Origin: CAVROP01 sp050008495
Lineage (GTDB): Bacteria; Acidobacteriota; Terriglobia; UBA7540
Reading direction: 5' to 3'
DNA length: 64,000 bases
NCBI GenBank assembly: GCA_050008495.1
Contig: JBEKMN010000001.1
Span: 142,355 to 206,354 of the forward strand
The notes beneath the pieces are model-generated. The model was not told the DNA's origin. It made no database searches and saw nothing but the letters and a program-made list of their open reading frames with translations. This document shows, piece by piece, positions 1 through 6,979 of this stretch (positions within the stretch are counted from its first letter, which is position 1; the number at the start of each line of letters is the position of its first letter). Made by a program: the position numbers and the translations under genes.

Positions 1-326
1 TAGCGCTGACCTTCAGGTCAGCAGGCGAACGAAATAAGAGTGCCGACGCTTCTCTGCGCTCAGGGCAGGATCTGAAGGTCGACGAAACAGAATGCGGGGA
101 ACAAAGCGAGAATGTCTATGAAAACAAAGGACGAGGTCAAAATGTCAAGGTGTCGTGAAGATGAGAAGTCCGGCGGTGCAAAGCTGGCCCTGGCTCCAAG
201 CTCACCCACAGTTGGGAATGTACGGGCTGGCTTCTCGACTTCTCGATTCCCAACTCTCGACTCTCAACGTTCTTTACGACCGATCCGGGAATGTTATAGA
301 AAACAAAGGGTCGGTGCGGTAGGCAA
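1..326. other. Intergenic, no convincing gene
   Basis: No supported gene. A perfect hairpin GCTGACC-TTCA-GGTCAGC lies at 5-22 without a T-run. Two related 21-mers, GAATGTCTATGAAAACAAAG and GAATGTTATAGAAAACAAAG (each followed by G), occur at 110-130 and 289-309 and match at 17 of 21 positions. Between them are simple CTCGA/CTCAAC words. A 72-codon frame at 112-330 is made of these repeats and is not called. Confidence 0.6.
273..300 (+). promoter_or_regulatory. Possible promoter for the 118-aa gene and ypdA
   Basis: TTTACG (273-278), a 16-nt spacer and TATAGA (295-300) resemble a sigma-70 promoter. Transcription would begin near 307, about 20 nt before the ATG at 327. The -10 lies inside the second copy of the GAAAACAAAGG-type repeat. 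The match is moderate. Confidence 0.3.
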
Positions 327-683
327 ATGATGCTTGAAGCGCAATCCAGCGATCTGAGCCCGGGTCAACTCACGGTGCTGGAGTCGCTTCTGCAAGCGGG
401 CTTCAAGTTCGTGACGTTCGAGCGCTATGCGCGTTACCTAGCGGTACAACGGGAGGGATTCGTTGCCTTGCTGGAGATCAGCGAAGGAAAGGTAAGCCTC
501 TTCGGCCAAGTGGGGTATCATGTCGGGGAAGGAATCGCCATGCTGGTGGAGCGAGCCGGGGGCAAAGCCTTTACCTGGAAGAGCGAATCCGTGCCCGCCA
601 CGCCGGAGATGCTGGCCGCGTATGTGCGATTTAGGCAGGACCTGAGTCAACTGTTAAAAGGGTCGGACGGAGAACCGCAGTAG
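327..683 (+). CDS. Hypothetical protein upstream of ypdA
   Basis: A 118-residue soluble protein without signal peptide or membrane segment. The sequence has an alternating hydrophobic pattern (FKFVTFERYARYLAVQREGF, then VALLEISEGKVSLFGQVGYH) that suggests a small alpha/beta fold, and it ends in a charged helix. I do not recognise the family. The stop lies 16 nt before the ypdA start, so the two are probably cotranscribed and this protein may work with the flavin reductase. Two adjacent ATG codons at 327 and 330 are possible starts; no strong ribosome-binding site separates them. Confidence 0.6.
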   Translation: MMLEAQSSDLSPGQLTVLESLLQAGFKFVTFERYARYLAVQREGFVALLEISEGKVSLFGQVGYHVGEGIAMLVERAGGKAFTWKSESVPATPEMLAAYVRFRQDLSQLLKGSDGEPQ

Positions 684-699
684 GGAGGAACTGATAGGA

Positions 700-1692
700 A
701 TGAACGATTTATATGACGTGCTGGTCGTGGGCGCCGGCCCGACGGGCTTGGCGTGCGGCATCGAAGCGCAGCGGGCCGATCTGAAGCTGCTGATCCTGGA
801 GAAGGGCTGCCTGGTGAACTCGCTGTTCCACTATCCGCCCAACATGACCTTCTTCACTACGCGCGAACTGCTCGAGATTGGCGACCTGCCTTTTGTGAGC
901 GTGAATATCAAACCCACGCGGGCCGAAGCCCTGGAATACTATCGCCGCGTGGCAGACCACTACCATTTGCCCATCCACTATGAGGAGCGTGTGGCGCGGG
1001 TCAGGAAAGAAGACGGCGCCTTCGCGATTGACACCGGCCTGCGCGGCGGGCAGCATTGCAAATACCACTCTCGCAACGTTGTGCTGGCTACGGGCTACTA
1101 CGATCTTCCCAACCTGATGAACGTGCCGGGAGAGAACCTGCCCAAGGTCTCGCATTATTACCTTGAGCCGCACCAATTCTTCGGGCGCCGGGTGGCGGTG
1201 GTTGGGGGAGGCAATTCGGCGGCGATTGCGGCGCTGGAACTCTACCGCTACGGGGTCGAGGTAACGATGGTGGTGCGGGAGGGCGAACTCAGCCGGCATA
1301 TCAAGTATTGGATCAGGCCTGATCTTGAGAACCGGATCAAGGAGGGCTCAATCCGGGCTTTCTTCGGAAGCATCCTGACGGAGATTGCGCAGGACTGGAT
1401 TCTAGTGCGCAATTCCGCAGGCGAAACGGTGCGCCTCGAAAATGACTTCGTTTTCGCCCTCACTGGTTTTCATCCTGACTTCGACTTCCTGCGCAGCGCC
1501 GGGGTGCGGATAGACCCGAAAACATGCCGCCCGGAGTGCAGCACGGAAACTCGCCAAACCAACGTGCCCGGCCTGTATCTGGCGGGCGTGATCATAGCGG
1601 GCATGGATACCAACGAGATCTTCATTGAGAACGGCCGCTTCCACGGCAAGCAGATTGTGGACGATATAAGGGCGAAAAGCAGTCGGCAGTAA
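700..1692 (+). CDS. ypdA: YpdA-type FAD/NAD(P) oxidoreductase (putative bacillithiol disulfide reductase)
   Basis: 330-residue two-dinucleotide-binding-domain flavoprotein. GAGPTG at residues 11-16 binds FAD, and GGGNSA near 169-174 is the NAD(P)H Rossmann motif. The stretch following the first domain (SLFHYPPNMTFFTT) is typical of the YpdA/Bdr family, which reduces bacillithiol disulfide at the expense of NADPH. Length fits the family. No thioredoxin reductase CxxC is seen, as expected for YpdA. GGAGG at 684-688 and a closer TAGGA precede the ATG. The last codons and stop fall inside a 34-bp repeat whose inverted copy ends the next, convergent gene. Family assignment is firm; substrate is inferred from the family. 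Confidence 0.85.
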   Translation: MNDLYDVLVVGAGPTGLACGIEAQRADLKLLILEKGCLVNSLFHYPPNMTFFTTRELLEIGDLPFVSVNIKPTRAEALEYYRRVADHYHLPIHYEERVARVRKEDGAFAIDTGLRGGQHCKYHSRNVVLATGYYDLPNLMNVPGENLPKVSHYYLEPHQFFGRRVAVVGGGNSAAIAALELYRYGVEVTMVVREGELSRHIKYWIRPDLENRIKEGSIRAFFGSILTEIAQDWILVRNSAGETVRLENDFVFALTGFHPDFDFLRSAGVRIDPKTCRPECSTETRQTNVPGLYLAGVIIAGMDTNEIFIENGRFHGKQIVDDIRAKSSRQ

Positions 1693-1873
1693 TCAGTCGT
1701 CAGTTGTCAGTCGTCAGTTGGCCGTAGTTGGCAGCCTCTGAAGAGGCATTATGTGATGAGGTATTAGTACTAAATAGATTATCTTGTTGAGTGCTTGCTT
1801 TTGGGCCCTTCGGCGAGCTTCTGGCAGCTCACGGCCGGGAACTGACAACTGACGACTGGCAACTGACTACTGC
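1686..1873. repeat. 34-bp inverted repeat bracketing two convergent stop codons
   Basis: The arm at 1686-1719 and the reverse complement of 1840-1873 agree at 29 of 34 positions and consist of GTCAGTT/GTCGTCAGT words. Each arm contains the final codons and stop of a gene: ypdA on plus and the 180-aa secreted protein on minus. About 120 nt lie between. It may serve as a bidirectional end of transcription, but there is no T-run. Confidence 0.7.
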
Positions 1874-2409
1874 TTTACGGGCACCTTCGTGGCCACCGTA
1901 TCGTGAGTGATCTCGAAGGTCACCTCGGTCCCCGCAGCGATAACGATGTTCTTGCCTTTCTTGGTGGAGAACTTGCTCGCCAGGGCGGTTAGGCCGCCGG
2001 CTGCCTGATCTTTGGCCTGCGCGCCACCCGCAGCCTGAGCGTTTGCGGCGATGTTGTACTTCGTGCCGTTCGGAGTTGAGATAGAGTCTGCGATAAGTAG
2101 AAAATCGCCCTTCTCTTTATCCTTGCCCTTGCCCTTGCCTTTGGTTTGCTCCGGCGGGTTCACAAACGTAATGTGGCCATCCACGGTGCTGCTGTCCGGA
2201 ACGATTTCTCCCCCGGGGCCGAAGACGGGTTCCACAACCTTGCCGGTCCACATGTCTCCGCTTTCGTTGGCTTTCGAGCTGAGCTCGGTGATGAACTGCA
2301 CGTGCAACTCTCTTCCGGCGATGAGCGTAATCGCATCATCCGCCGCAAAGCAGATCGCAGAGAACACGACTATTGCCGCGAATCCCACCACGAATACTGA
2401 CCTACTCAT
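1867..2409 (-). CDS. Secreted protein, paralogue of the next gene
   Basis: 180-residue exported protein. The start at 2409 (MSRS...) is preceded by GAGGAG at good spacing and opens a signal peptide with hydrophobic core VFVVGFAAIVVFSAIC and a cleavage-like AFAAD region. The mature part begins with an 'ITL.AG.ELHVQFITELSSK.N..GDMW' stretch shared with the protein encoded at 2540-3181, then 'VDGHITF', a Lys/Gly-rich tract and a C-terminal 'AGTEVTFEI' strand. Function unknown. Both look like small acidobacterial beta-rich envelope proteins. This copy lacks the glycine-zipper segment present in its neighbour. Codons upstream of 2409 belong to dispersed repeats, so the longer reading frame is not used. 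Confidence 0.65.
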   Translation of the reverse strand: MSRSVFVVGFAAIVVFSAICFAADDAITLIAGRELHVQFITELSSKANESGDMWTGKVVEPVFGPGGEIVPDSSTVDGHITFVNPPEQTKGKGKGKDKEKGDFLLIADSISTPNGTKYNIAANAQAAGGAQAKDQAAGGLTALASKFSTKKGKNIVIAAGTEVTFEITHDTVATKVPVKQ

Positions 2410-2429
2410 GTCGTTCTCCTCACAGCTTG

Positions 2430-2565
2430 TCACTCCGAGCGAAGCGAAGGGCTCAGGATGACAGCGAAGGGCTCGGAATGACATCACTCTTACCAACTGC
2501 GCGGCTCCGCCCTGCCCAACTGCCGATCTGCCCACCTGCCTACTGCCCACTGCCTACTCTCTTCG
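2430..2565. repeat. Dispersed GAGCGAAGCGAAG element followed by GGCAG mini-repeats
   Basis: 2430-2485 carries two partial copies of the GAGCGAAGCGAAG...GATGACA word that recurs across the window. 2505-2565 is a run of CTGCCNAYCTGCC-type degenerate repeats that, on the minus strand, starts at the final codons and stop of the 2540-3181 gene. Confidence 0.6.
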
Positions 2566-3181
2566 CCGTCGTATCGCGGGGAATCACGAAGGTCATCTCA
2601 AGGCCTGCCGGAACGATAATGTCCTTGCCCTTTTTGAGGGCGCCATGAACGAGGCCGGCCACGGCGCCGATCCCGGCGCCGTAGAGCGCCCCGCTTCCAC
2701 CGTGCGCGATGACGCCGACGGTGGCGCCCGCCGCCGCCCCGATGCCGGTTTCTACGGCCGTCCCTTTGCCGTCTTTGCCGGGCCCTTGTAAGGTGCCCTC
2801 TTGATCCTTCAGATTGGCGCCCTCGGCGTCCTTCAAGCTGGCCACGATGTTGTACTTTGCGCCCTCAGGATTGGCGATCGAATCGACCACCAGCCGCATT
2901 TCGCCTCTCCCTTTTGCATGTCCCGGCCCCTTCAAGTAAGTGATGTGGCCATCCACGAAGCTGCCTTCCGGAAAGACTTCCTTGCCTTTCAGGAATATGG
3001 GCTCCACCAGCTTGGCCGACCACATGTCGCCGGCTTGGTTGGTCTTCGAGCTGAGCGTGGTGATCAGTTGCACTTGGATCTGGCTTCCGGCGGGGAGCGT
3101 AATCGTGTCGTCCGCCGCAACCGACGTGGTTGACATAACCAGAATGGCCGCGGCAGTCAGGATGAGTCTTGAGCTTCTCAT
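2540..3181 (-). CDS. Secreted glycine-zipper protein, paralogue of preceding gene
   Basis: 213-residue exported protein. The ATG at 3181 has GGGAGG just upstream; a GTG at 3193 in the same frame would place the ribosome-binding site inside the coding region and is rejected. A signal peptide (LILTAAAILVMSTTSVAADD) precedes a region parallel to the 1867-2409 protein: 'LPAGSQIQVQLITTLSSKTN', 'DGHITYL' and 'VPAGLEMTFVI'. Between residues about 130 and 185 is a glycine zipper (TGIGAAAGATVGVIAHG...GAGIGAVAGLVHG), a motif that inserts in or packs against membranes in outer-envelope proteins. Function unknown. The pair arose by duplication, with gain or loss of the zipper. Confidence 0.65.
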   Translation of the reverse strand: MRSSRLILTAAAILVMSTTSVAADDTITLPAGSQIQVQLITTLSSKTNQAGDMWSAKLVEPIFLKGKEVFPEGSFVDGHITYLKGPGHAKGRGEMRLVVDSIANPEGAKYNIVASLKDAEGANLKDQEGTLQGPGKDGKGTAVETGIGAAAGATVGVIAHGGSGALYGAGIGAVAGLVHGALKKGKDIIVPAGLEMTFVIPRDTTAKRVGSGQ

Positions 3182-3275
3182 AGCGCCTCCCACGAATCGC
3201 TACGTTGCGCTTGACGATTCAATTGTATCAGCTTTAGTCTTCCCTCTTACAGGCAATCCATCATCGGAGAAACAG

Positions 3276-4592
3276 ATGCCTTCTCGACGTCGATTCTTAC
3301 GTCATGCCGGCGCAGGGGTTGCTCTGACGGCCGGTGTTAGCGCGGCGCTGACGCCGAATCCACTTGCGGGGCAGGGAAGTGCCGCGCCAGGCTCTTCCGC
3401 CCCGCTACCGGCTTCGATCAAGGCGCTGAAATCCATGAAGGAACTCGCCAAGCCAATCAGCACGGAGGATAGGGGGGCACGGATTGAGCAGGCTCGGCAT
3501 TTGATGGCCGAGAACCGGATTGACGCGTTGATGCTGATGAGCGGCACGTCGCTCGAGTACTTCACCAACATCCGCTGGTGGGGCGGCGAGCGGCCGTTCG
3601 CTCTGATTCTCCCGGCGAAAGGCCAGGCCTTCTTCGTTTGTCCCGCCTTCGAGCGGGATCGCGCCGAGGAGGTGATTGCTCAGAGTCCCTTCGCCGGCGT
3701 TGCTGATATCCGAGTCTGGGAGGAAGACGAAAACCCCTACGTGCTGATCGCCGAGGGAATAAGGGAAAGAGGCCTTGCCGGCGGGCGCTTGGGGATGGAG
3801 GAGACGGTCCACTACGTCTTCAGCGACGGTGTGAGCAAGGCCGCGCCGGCGCTCAACATCCTGAGCGCAACGCCGGTGACTGCCGGGTGCCGGATGCGCA
3901 AGAGTGAGCACGAAATTGCCTTGATGCGGCTCGCCGCCCAAGTGACCATCACTGCGTACGAAGCGGCATGGCGGGCCCTCCAGCCGGGCATGACGCAGCA
4001 CCAACTGGGGCGGCTGATTGACGCCGCCTACTCCCAGCTTGGCTTTCCGGGAGGAGCCAGCGTCAACGTCGGCGCGTACTCCGCGCTGCCCCACGGGTCG
4101 ATTGCGCCCCAGAGCATCCATGAGGGCGAAGTCGTGATGATCGACGACGGCTGTGTCGTGGAAGGCTACACGTCTGATATCACGCGGACCTTCGTGCTCG
4201 GCAAGCCTACCGAGAAGGTGCGGCAGGTGTTTGACATTGTCCGTCGCGCCCAAAAGGCAGCACTGGATGCCGCCCGGCCCGGGATCGAAGCTCAGGAGGT
4301 GGACGCGGCGGCGCGCAAGGTGATCACCGACGCGGGCTATGGCCCGGGTTATAAGTTCTTCAAGCACCGCCTCGGCCATGGCATGGGGATGGATGGGCAC
4401 GAGTGGCCATACCTGGTGCGCGGAAATACCCTCAAGCTCGAGCCGAATATGACGTTCAGCGACGAGCCGGGGATTTACATTCACGGTGAGTTCGGCGTCC
4501 GCCTGGAGGATGACATGCACGTCACAGAAAACGGCGCCGAATTGTTCACAGGGCAGAGCGCGTCGCTGGAGGAGCCGTTCGCGCGAGGATAG
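3276..4592 (+). CDS. Tat-exported M24 family (Xaa-Pro peptidase-like) protein
   Basis: 438 residues. The ATG at 3276 follows GGAGA at 3266-3270 and opens a twin-arginine signal (SRRRFLRHAGAG), so the protein is probably exported folded. The N-terminal half is the creatinase-like domain (ALMLMSGTSLEYFTN.RWWGGERPFALILP). The C-terminal half is the pita-bread metallopeptidase fold with all five metal ligands visible: Asp290/291 and Asp301 (IDDG...GYTSDITRT), His368 (RLGHGMGMDGHE), Glu397 (DEPGIY) and Glu411 (RLED). Expected activity is metal-dependent cleavage of Xaa-Pro dipeptides or a related amidase reaction in the periplasm. A repeat-made hairpin region follows the stop. Confidence 0.85.
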   Translation: MPSRRRFLRHAGAGVALTAGVSAALTPNPLAGQGSAAPGSSAPLPASIKALKSMKELAKPISTEDRGARIEQARHLMAENRIDALMLMSGTSLEYFTNIRWWGGERPFALILPAKGQAFFVCPAFERDRAEEVIAQSPFAGVADIRVWEEDENPYVLIAEGIRERGLAGGRLGMEETVHYVFSDGVSKAAPALNILSATPVTAGCRMRKSEHEIALMRLAAQVTITAYEAAWRALQPGMTQHQLGRLIDAAYSQLGFPGGASVNVGAYSALPHGSIAPQSIHEGEVVMIDDGCVVEGYTSDITRTFVLGKPTEKVRQVFDIVRRAQKAALDAARPGIEAQEVDAAARKVITDAGYGPGYKFFKHRLGHGMGMDGHEWPYLVRGNTLKLEPNMTFSDEPGIYIHGEFGVRLEDDMHVTENGAELFTGQSASLEEPFARG

Positions 4593-4597
4593 AAGAA

Positions 4598-4685
4598 GTC
4601 GAAAGTCAAGAGTCGAGAGTCGAAAGTCAAAGACTCGGCAGTTGTGACTCTTGACTTTCGACTCTTGACTCTCAACTCCTCGACT
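4598..4685. repeat. Inverted AGTCGA/AGTCAA simple-repeat pair
   Basis: The left arm, made of GTCGAAAGTCAAGAGTC words, begins 5 nt after the M24 peptidase stop. The right arm (from about 4651) is the approximate reverse complement. The pair could fold into a long stem and end transcription. Its right end supplies the -35-like element of nuoI. Confidence 0.65.
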
Positions 4686-4708
4686 TTGCTCTGACCGTCG
4701 GTTATACT
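4680..4708 (+). promoter_or_regulatory. Promoter candidate for nuoI
   Basis: TCGACT (4680-4685), a 17-nt spacer and TATACT (4703-4708) fit a sigma-70 promoter, with a start point near 4715. This lies beyond the ATG at 4712 and about 9 nt before the ATG at 4724, favouring 4724 as start on a very short or leaderless mRNA. Confidence 0.4.
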
Positions 4709-4723
4709 GGAATGTACTGGGCC

Positions 4724-5194
4724 ATGCCAAACATACTCAAAGAAATCGCGGATTCCGCCACGGCGCTGGCCAAGGGGTTTTCCATCACTTTCAAGACCAT
4801 GCTTCGGCCCACGGTGACGGAGAACTACCCGGACGAACCGGTGCATTTTGAGGACCGTTACCGCGGCCTGCACGTTTTGCGGCGCGACGAAAACGGGCTC
4901 GAGAAGTGCGTCGCCTGCTTCCTGTGCGCCGCAGCTTGCCCGGCCAATTGCATCTACATCGAAGCTGCTGAGAACACCGGTGACCACCGCATCAGCGCGG
5001 CGGAGCGTTATGCCAAGGTCTACAACATTGACTACAACCGCTGCATCTTCTGCGGCTACTGCGTAGAAGCTTGCCCCTGCGACGCCATCACCCACGGCCA
5101 CGGCTTTGAGATTGCCGCCTACGACACCAATGCCTTGGTTTACCGCAAGGAGCAACTCCTCGAGCCCGTACCCAAGAGCGCCTCGAAGAAGTAA
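4724..5194 (+). CDS. nuoI: NADH-quinone oxidoreductase subunit I (orphan copy)
   Basis: 156-residue ferredoxin-like subunit of complex I, which carries two [4Fe-4S] clusters (N6a/N6b) passing electrons from NADH towards quinone. Cluster motifs are C62VACFLCAAACP and C107IFCGYCVEACP. The second is followed by Cys-Asp-Ala where Thr-Asp/Glu-Ala is usual, an extra cysteine. The flanking ALAKGFSITFKTML and TENYPDEP segments match NuoI. No other nuo gene is nearby, so this is a single-gene copy, perhaps supplementing a 14-gene operon elsewhere. No ribosome-binding site is visible before either ATG (4712 or 4724); the promoter position favours 4724. Confidence 0.85.
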   Translation: MPNILKEIADSATALAKGFSITFKTMLRPTVTENYPDEPVHFEDRYRGLHVLRRDENGLEKCVACFLCAAACPANCIYIEAAENTGDHRISAAERYAKVYNIDYNRCIFCGYCVEACPCDAITHGHGFEIAAYDTNALVYRKEQLLEPVPKSASKK

Positions 5195-5259
5195 CCTCTC
5201 GCCTCCACCTCTGCCGGATCACCCGGAGGCCATGAAAACGATTCCCCTTCTTCTTCTGC

Positions 5260-5333
5260 GTGTAGGGGGACGGCTTGCCGTCCCCTTTTGCCGGTCCCGC
5301 GGCGGGCGGGTAGGGCAAGCCCTACCCCTACAC
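5260..5333. repeat. Dispersed palindromic element, GTGTAGGGG-bounded
   Basis: Ends GTGTAGGGG and CCCCTACAC are inverted. Inside are the shorter palindromes GGACGGCTTGCCGTCC and GGTAGGGCAAGCCCTACC. The same words occur at 48218-48300, marking a mobile or amplified palindrome family. Confidence 0.7.
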
Positions 5334-5350
5334 GTTTTCAGAGCAGGAAC

Positions 5351-5379
5351 TTGACATTAGACGCCCACAAAGCTAGATT
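5351..5379 (+). promoter_or_regulatory. Promoter of the phoH-ybeY-corC-era operon
   Basis: A consensus -35 TTGACA (5351-5356), a 17-nt spacer and TAGATT (5374-5379) predict a start near 5386. Confidence 0.6.
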
Positions 5380-5485
5380 GTTAATGAGTTGATGAGAAGT
5401 AAACTCTCTCTCCCTAACGCCGGTTCTCGGCGCGTCCTCCGAACACCGCAGGATGGTGCTTCTCCCATTTAGGAGGGTGTGAGGC

Positions 5486-5500
5486 ATGCACAAAAGATGA
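5486..5500 (+). CDS. Four-codon minicistron coupled to phoH
   Basis: AGGAGGG at 5471-5477 sits 8 nt before ATG CAC AAA AGA TGA. The TGA overlaps the phoH ATG at 5497 (ATGA). The strong ribosome-binding site is ideally spaced for this tiny frame and too far (19 nt) for phoH itself, so ribosomes may reach phoH by termination-reinitiation. It could also be chance, with GAGG at 5481-5484 serving phoH. Confidence 0.25.
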   Translation: MHKR

Positions 5501-6489
5501 AAACGAGTGTGAAGGTTCCGAACGGAGTGGAAGAACTCGTAGGCACGCACGACGGGAACCTGCGCCTGCTGGAGAGGAGCTTCAATGTTTCCGTAAACCT
5601 CGGAGAGGACGCGGTGGAAATCGAAGGCGGCGACAACGAAGTGCGCCGCGCGCAAAAGCTCCTGGAAGAATATGCGGACCTGGTGGAGAGCGGATCGCGA
5701 TTTGACAGCTCGGAAGTCGAGTCCTTCCTGCGCATCGCCGGACAGGATCCGCAGGCCACCCTCAAAGGTCTTGCCGAAGCGGGCCGCCCGCGGACCTTCG
5801 GCAAGAAATCCATCACACCCAAGAGCCTCAACCAGCGCACCTACGTGGATGCCATCGAGCGCCACGACATGGTTTTTGGAATCGGCCCGTCGGGCACCGG
5901 CAAGACATACCTGGCGGTGGCCATGGCCGTGGACGCGCTGCTGAGTAGAGAGGTCAGCCGCATCATCCTGGCGCGCCCTGCGGTGGAAGCGGGCGAACGG
6001 CTGGGATTCCTCCCAGGCACCATCCAGGAAAAAGTGAACCCCTACTTGCGCCCGCTGTACGATGCCCTCTACGACGTACTGGACCCGGACAGGGTGGAGC
6101 GCCACATTGAGAAAGGCATCATTGAGATCGCACCTATTGCTTTCATGCGCGGCCGGACGTTGAATGACGCTTTCGTGATTCTTGACGAGGCCCAGAACAC
6201 GACCAGCGAGCAGATGAAGATGTTCCTGACCCGCTTGGGCTTCAACTCCAAAGCGGTGGTCACCGGCGACATCACGCAGATCGACCTGCCGGACGGACGG
6301 CGTTCCGGCCTGGTTGAGGCCATCGATGTGGTCTCCAGAGTGCCCGGAATCAGCTTCGTCTATTTCACGGAGCGGGACGTGGTGCGGCACACCCTGGTGC
6401 AGCGCATCATCCGCGCCTACGAGGAATACGACCAGGCACGCGCCGGCGCGAATAACAACAAGAACCACAACAGAGCCATTGATCCTTAA
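5497..6489 (+). CDS. phoH: PhoH family ATPase (PhoL type)
   Basis: 330-residue P-loop ATPase. An N-terminal KH-like region (residues 1-70) precedes the PhoH domain with Walker A GPSGTGKT near 130-137 and Walker B VILDEAQN near 227-234, followed by TGDITQIDLP. PhoH-like proteins are RNA-linked ATPases that travel with YbeY in ribosome and rRNA quality control. The ATG at 5497 is used; a GTG at 5479 abuts AGGAGGG by 1 nt and is unlikely. First gene of a block in which ybeY, corC and era follow with overlapping ends. Confidence 0.88.
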   Translation: MKTSVKVPNGVEELVGTHDGNLRLLERSFNVSVNLGEDAVEIEGGDNEVRRAQKLLEEYADLVESGSRFDSSEVESFLRIAGQDPQATLKGLAEAGRPRTFGKKSITPKSLNQRTYVDAIERHDMVFGIGPSGTGKTYLAVAMAVDALLSREVSRIILARPAVEAGERLGFLPGTIQEKVNPYLRPLYDALYDVLDPDRVERHIEKGIIEIAPIAFMRGRTLNDAFVILDEAQNTTSEQMKMFLTRLGFNSKAVVTGDITQIDLPDGRRSGLVEAIDVVSRVPGISFVYFTERDVVRHTLVQRIIRAYEEYDQARAGANNNKNHNRAIDP

Positions 6490-6979
6490 TCTGCAAGACA
6501 AACTCATTGTCAAGACTTCCCGATTGAGCGAATATGTGGGGGAGCTAAGGCGGGCGCTTGGACTGGGCAGGCGCGATTGTAACATTTGCCTGGTGAACGA
6601 CCGGGAGATCAGGCGCTTGAACGCGCTCTTCCGTGGAAAGCAGCGCGCCACGGATGTCTTGTCATTTCCGTGGGAGGCTCGGCAGCGGCGGGCCCGCTCG
6701 CGAACGAAGCGCGGCCGTACGCGGCGCAGGCAAGCGGGCGGGGGCCTCGCTGCGTGCGTAGAGATAGAGTTCAGAAACCATCTCGGCGACATCGTCATAT
6801 CGGTTGAGACCGCCAAACGAAACGCGCGCCAGGAAGGACACTCAACCCTGAATGAGATCCGCTGGCTTATCCTGCACGGCCTCCTGCACCTGCTGGGCTA
6901 CGACCACGAATCCGATCGGGGCGAGATGAATCGGCTGGAGCTTGCCCTCCGGACCCGGCTGGGCATTTCGGGAGAGTGA
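6479..6979 (+). CDS. ybeY: Endoribonuclease YbeY
   Basis: 166-residue single-domain metal-dependent RNase needed for 16S rRNA 3' maturation and 70S ribosome quality control. The zinc motif HGLLHLLGYDH is complete, with His133, His137 and His143. TDVLSFPW and LGDIVIS, the other family signatures, are present. The start is a TTG at 6479 inside the phoH end (11-nt overlap); no ATG is available upstream in a suitable place. Between FPWE and LGDI is a loop of about 35 residues that is extremely Arg-rich (RQRRARSRTKRGRTRRRQ), longer than usual and encoded by palindrome-rich DNA. Stop TGA overlaps the corC ATG. Confidence 0.85.
   Translation: MILNLQDKLIVKTSRLSEYVGELRRALGLGRRDCNICLVNDREIRRLNALFRGKQRATDVLSFPWEARQRRARSRTKRGRTRRRQAGGGLAACVEIEFRNHLGDIVISVETAKRNARQEGHSTLNEIRWLILHGLLHLLGYDHESDRGEMNRLELALRTRLGISGE

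Larger units (their letters stand above)
5195..5496. other. nuoI-phoH intergenic with palindrome and promoter
   Basis: Contains a dispersed palindromic element (5260-5333) and the phoH promoter (5351-5379). A leader of about 110 nt has a small CGCCG/CGGCG hairpin near 5418-5433. No gene other than a four-codon minicistron at the phoH start. Confidence 0.6.

Noticed and set aside
112..330. 72-codon open frame
   Set aside because: It runs through repeat words and a probable promoter, has no ribosome-binding site, and shows no protein-like pattern.
3405..4730. 441-codon frame antisense to the M24 peptidase gene
   Set aside because: The plus-strand protein has all catalytic residues; the antisense frame is a by-product of GC-rich codon third positions.
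5338..6816. 492-codon frame antisense to phoH/ybeY
   Set aside because: It overlaps two clearly conserved genes and has no recognisable domain.
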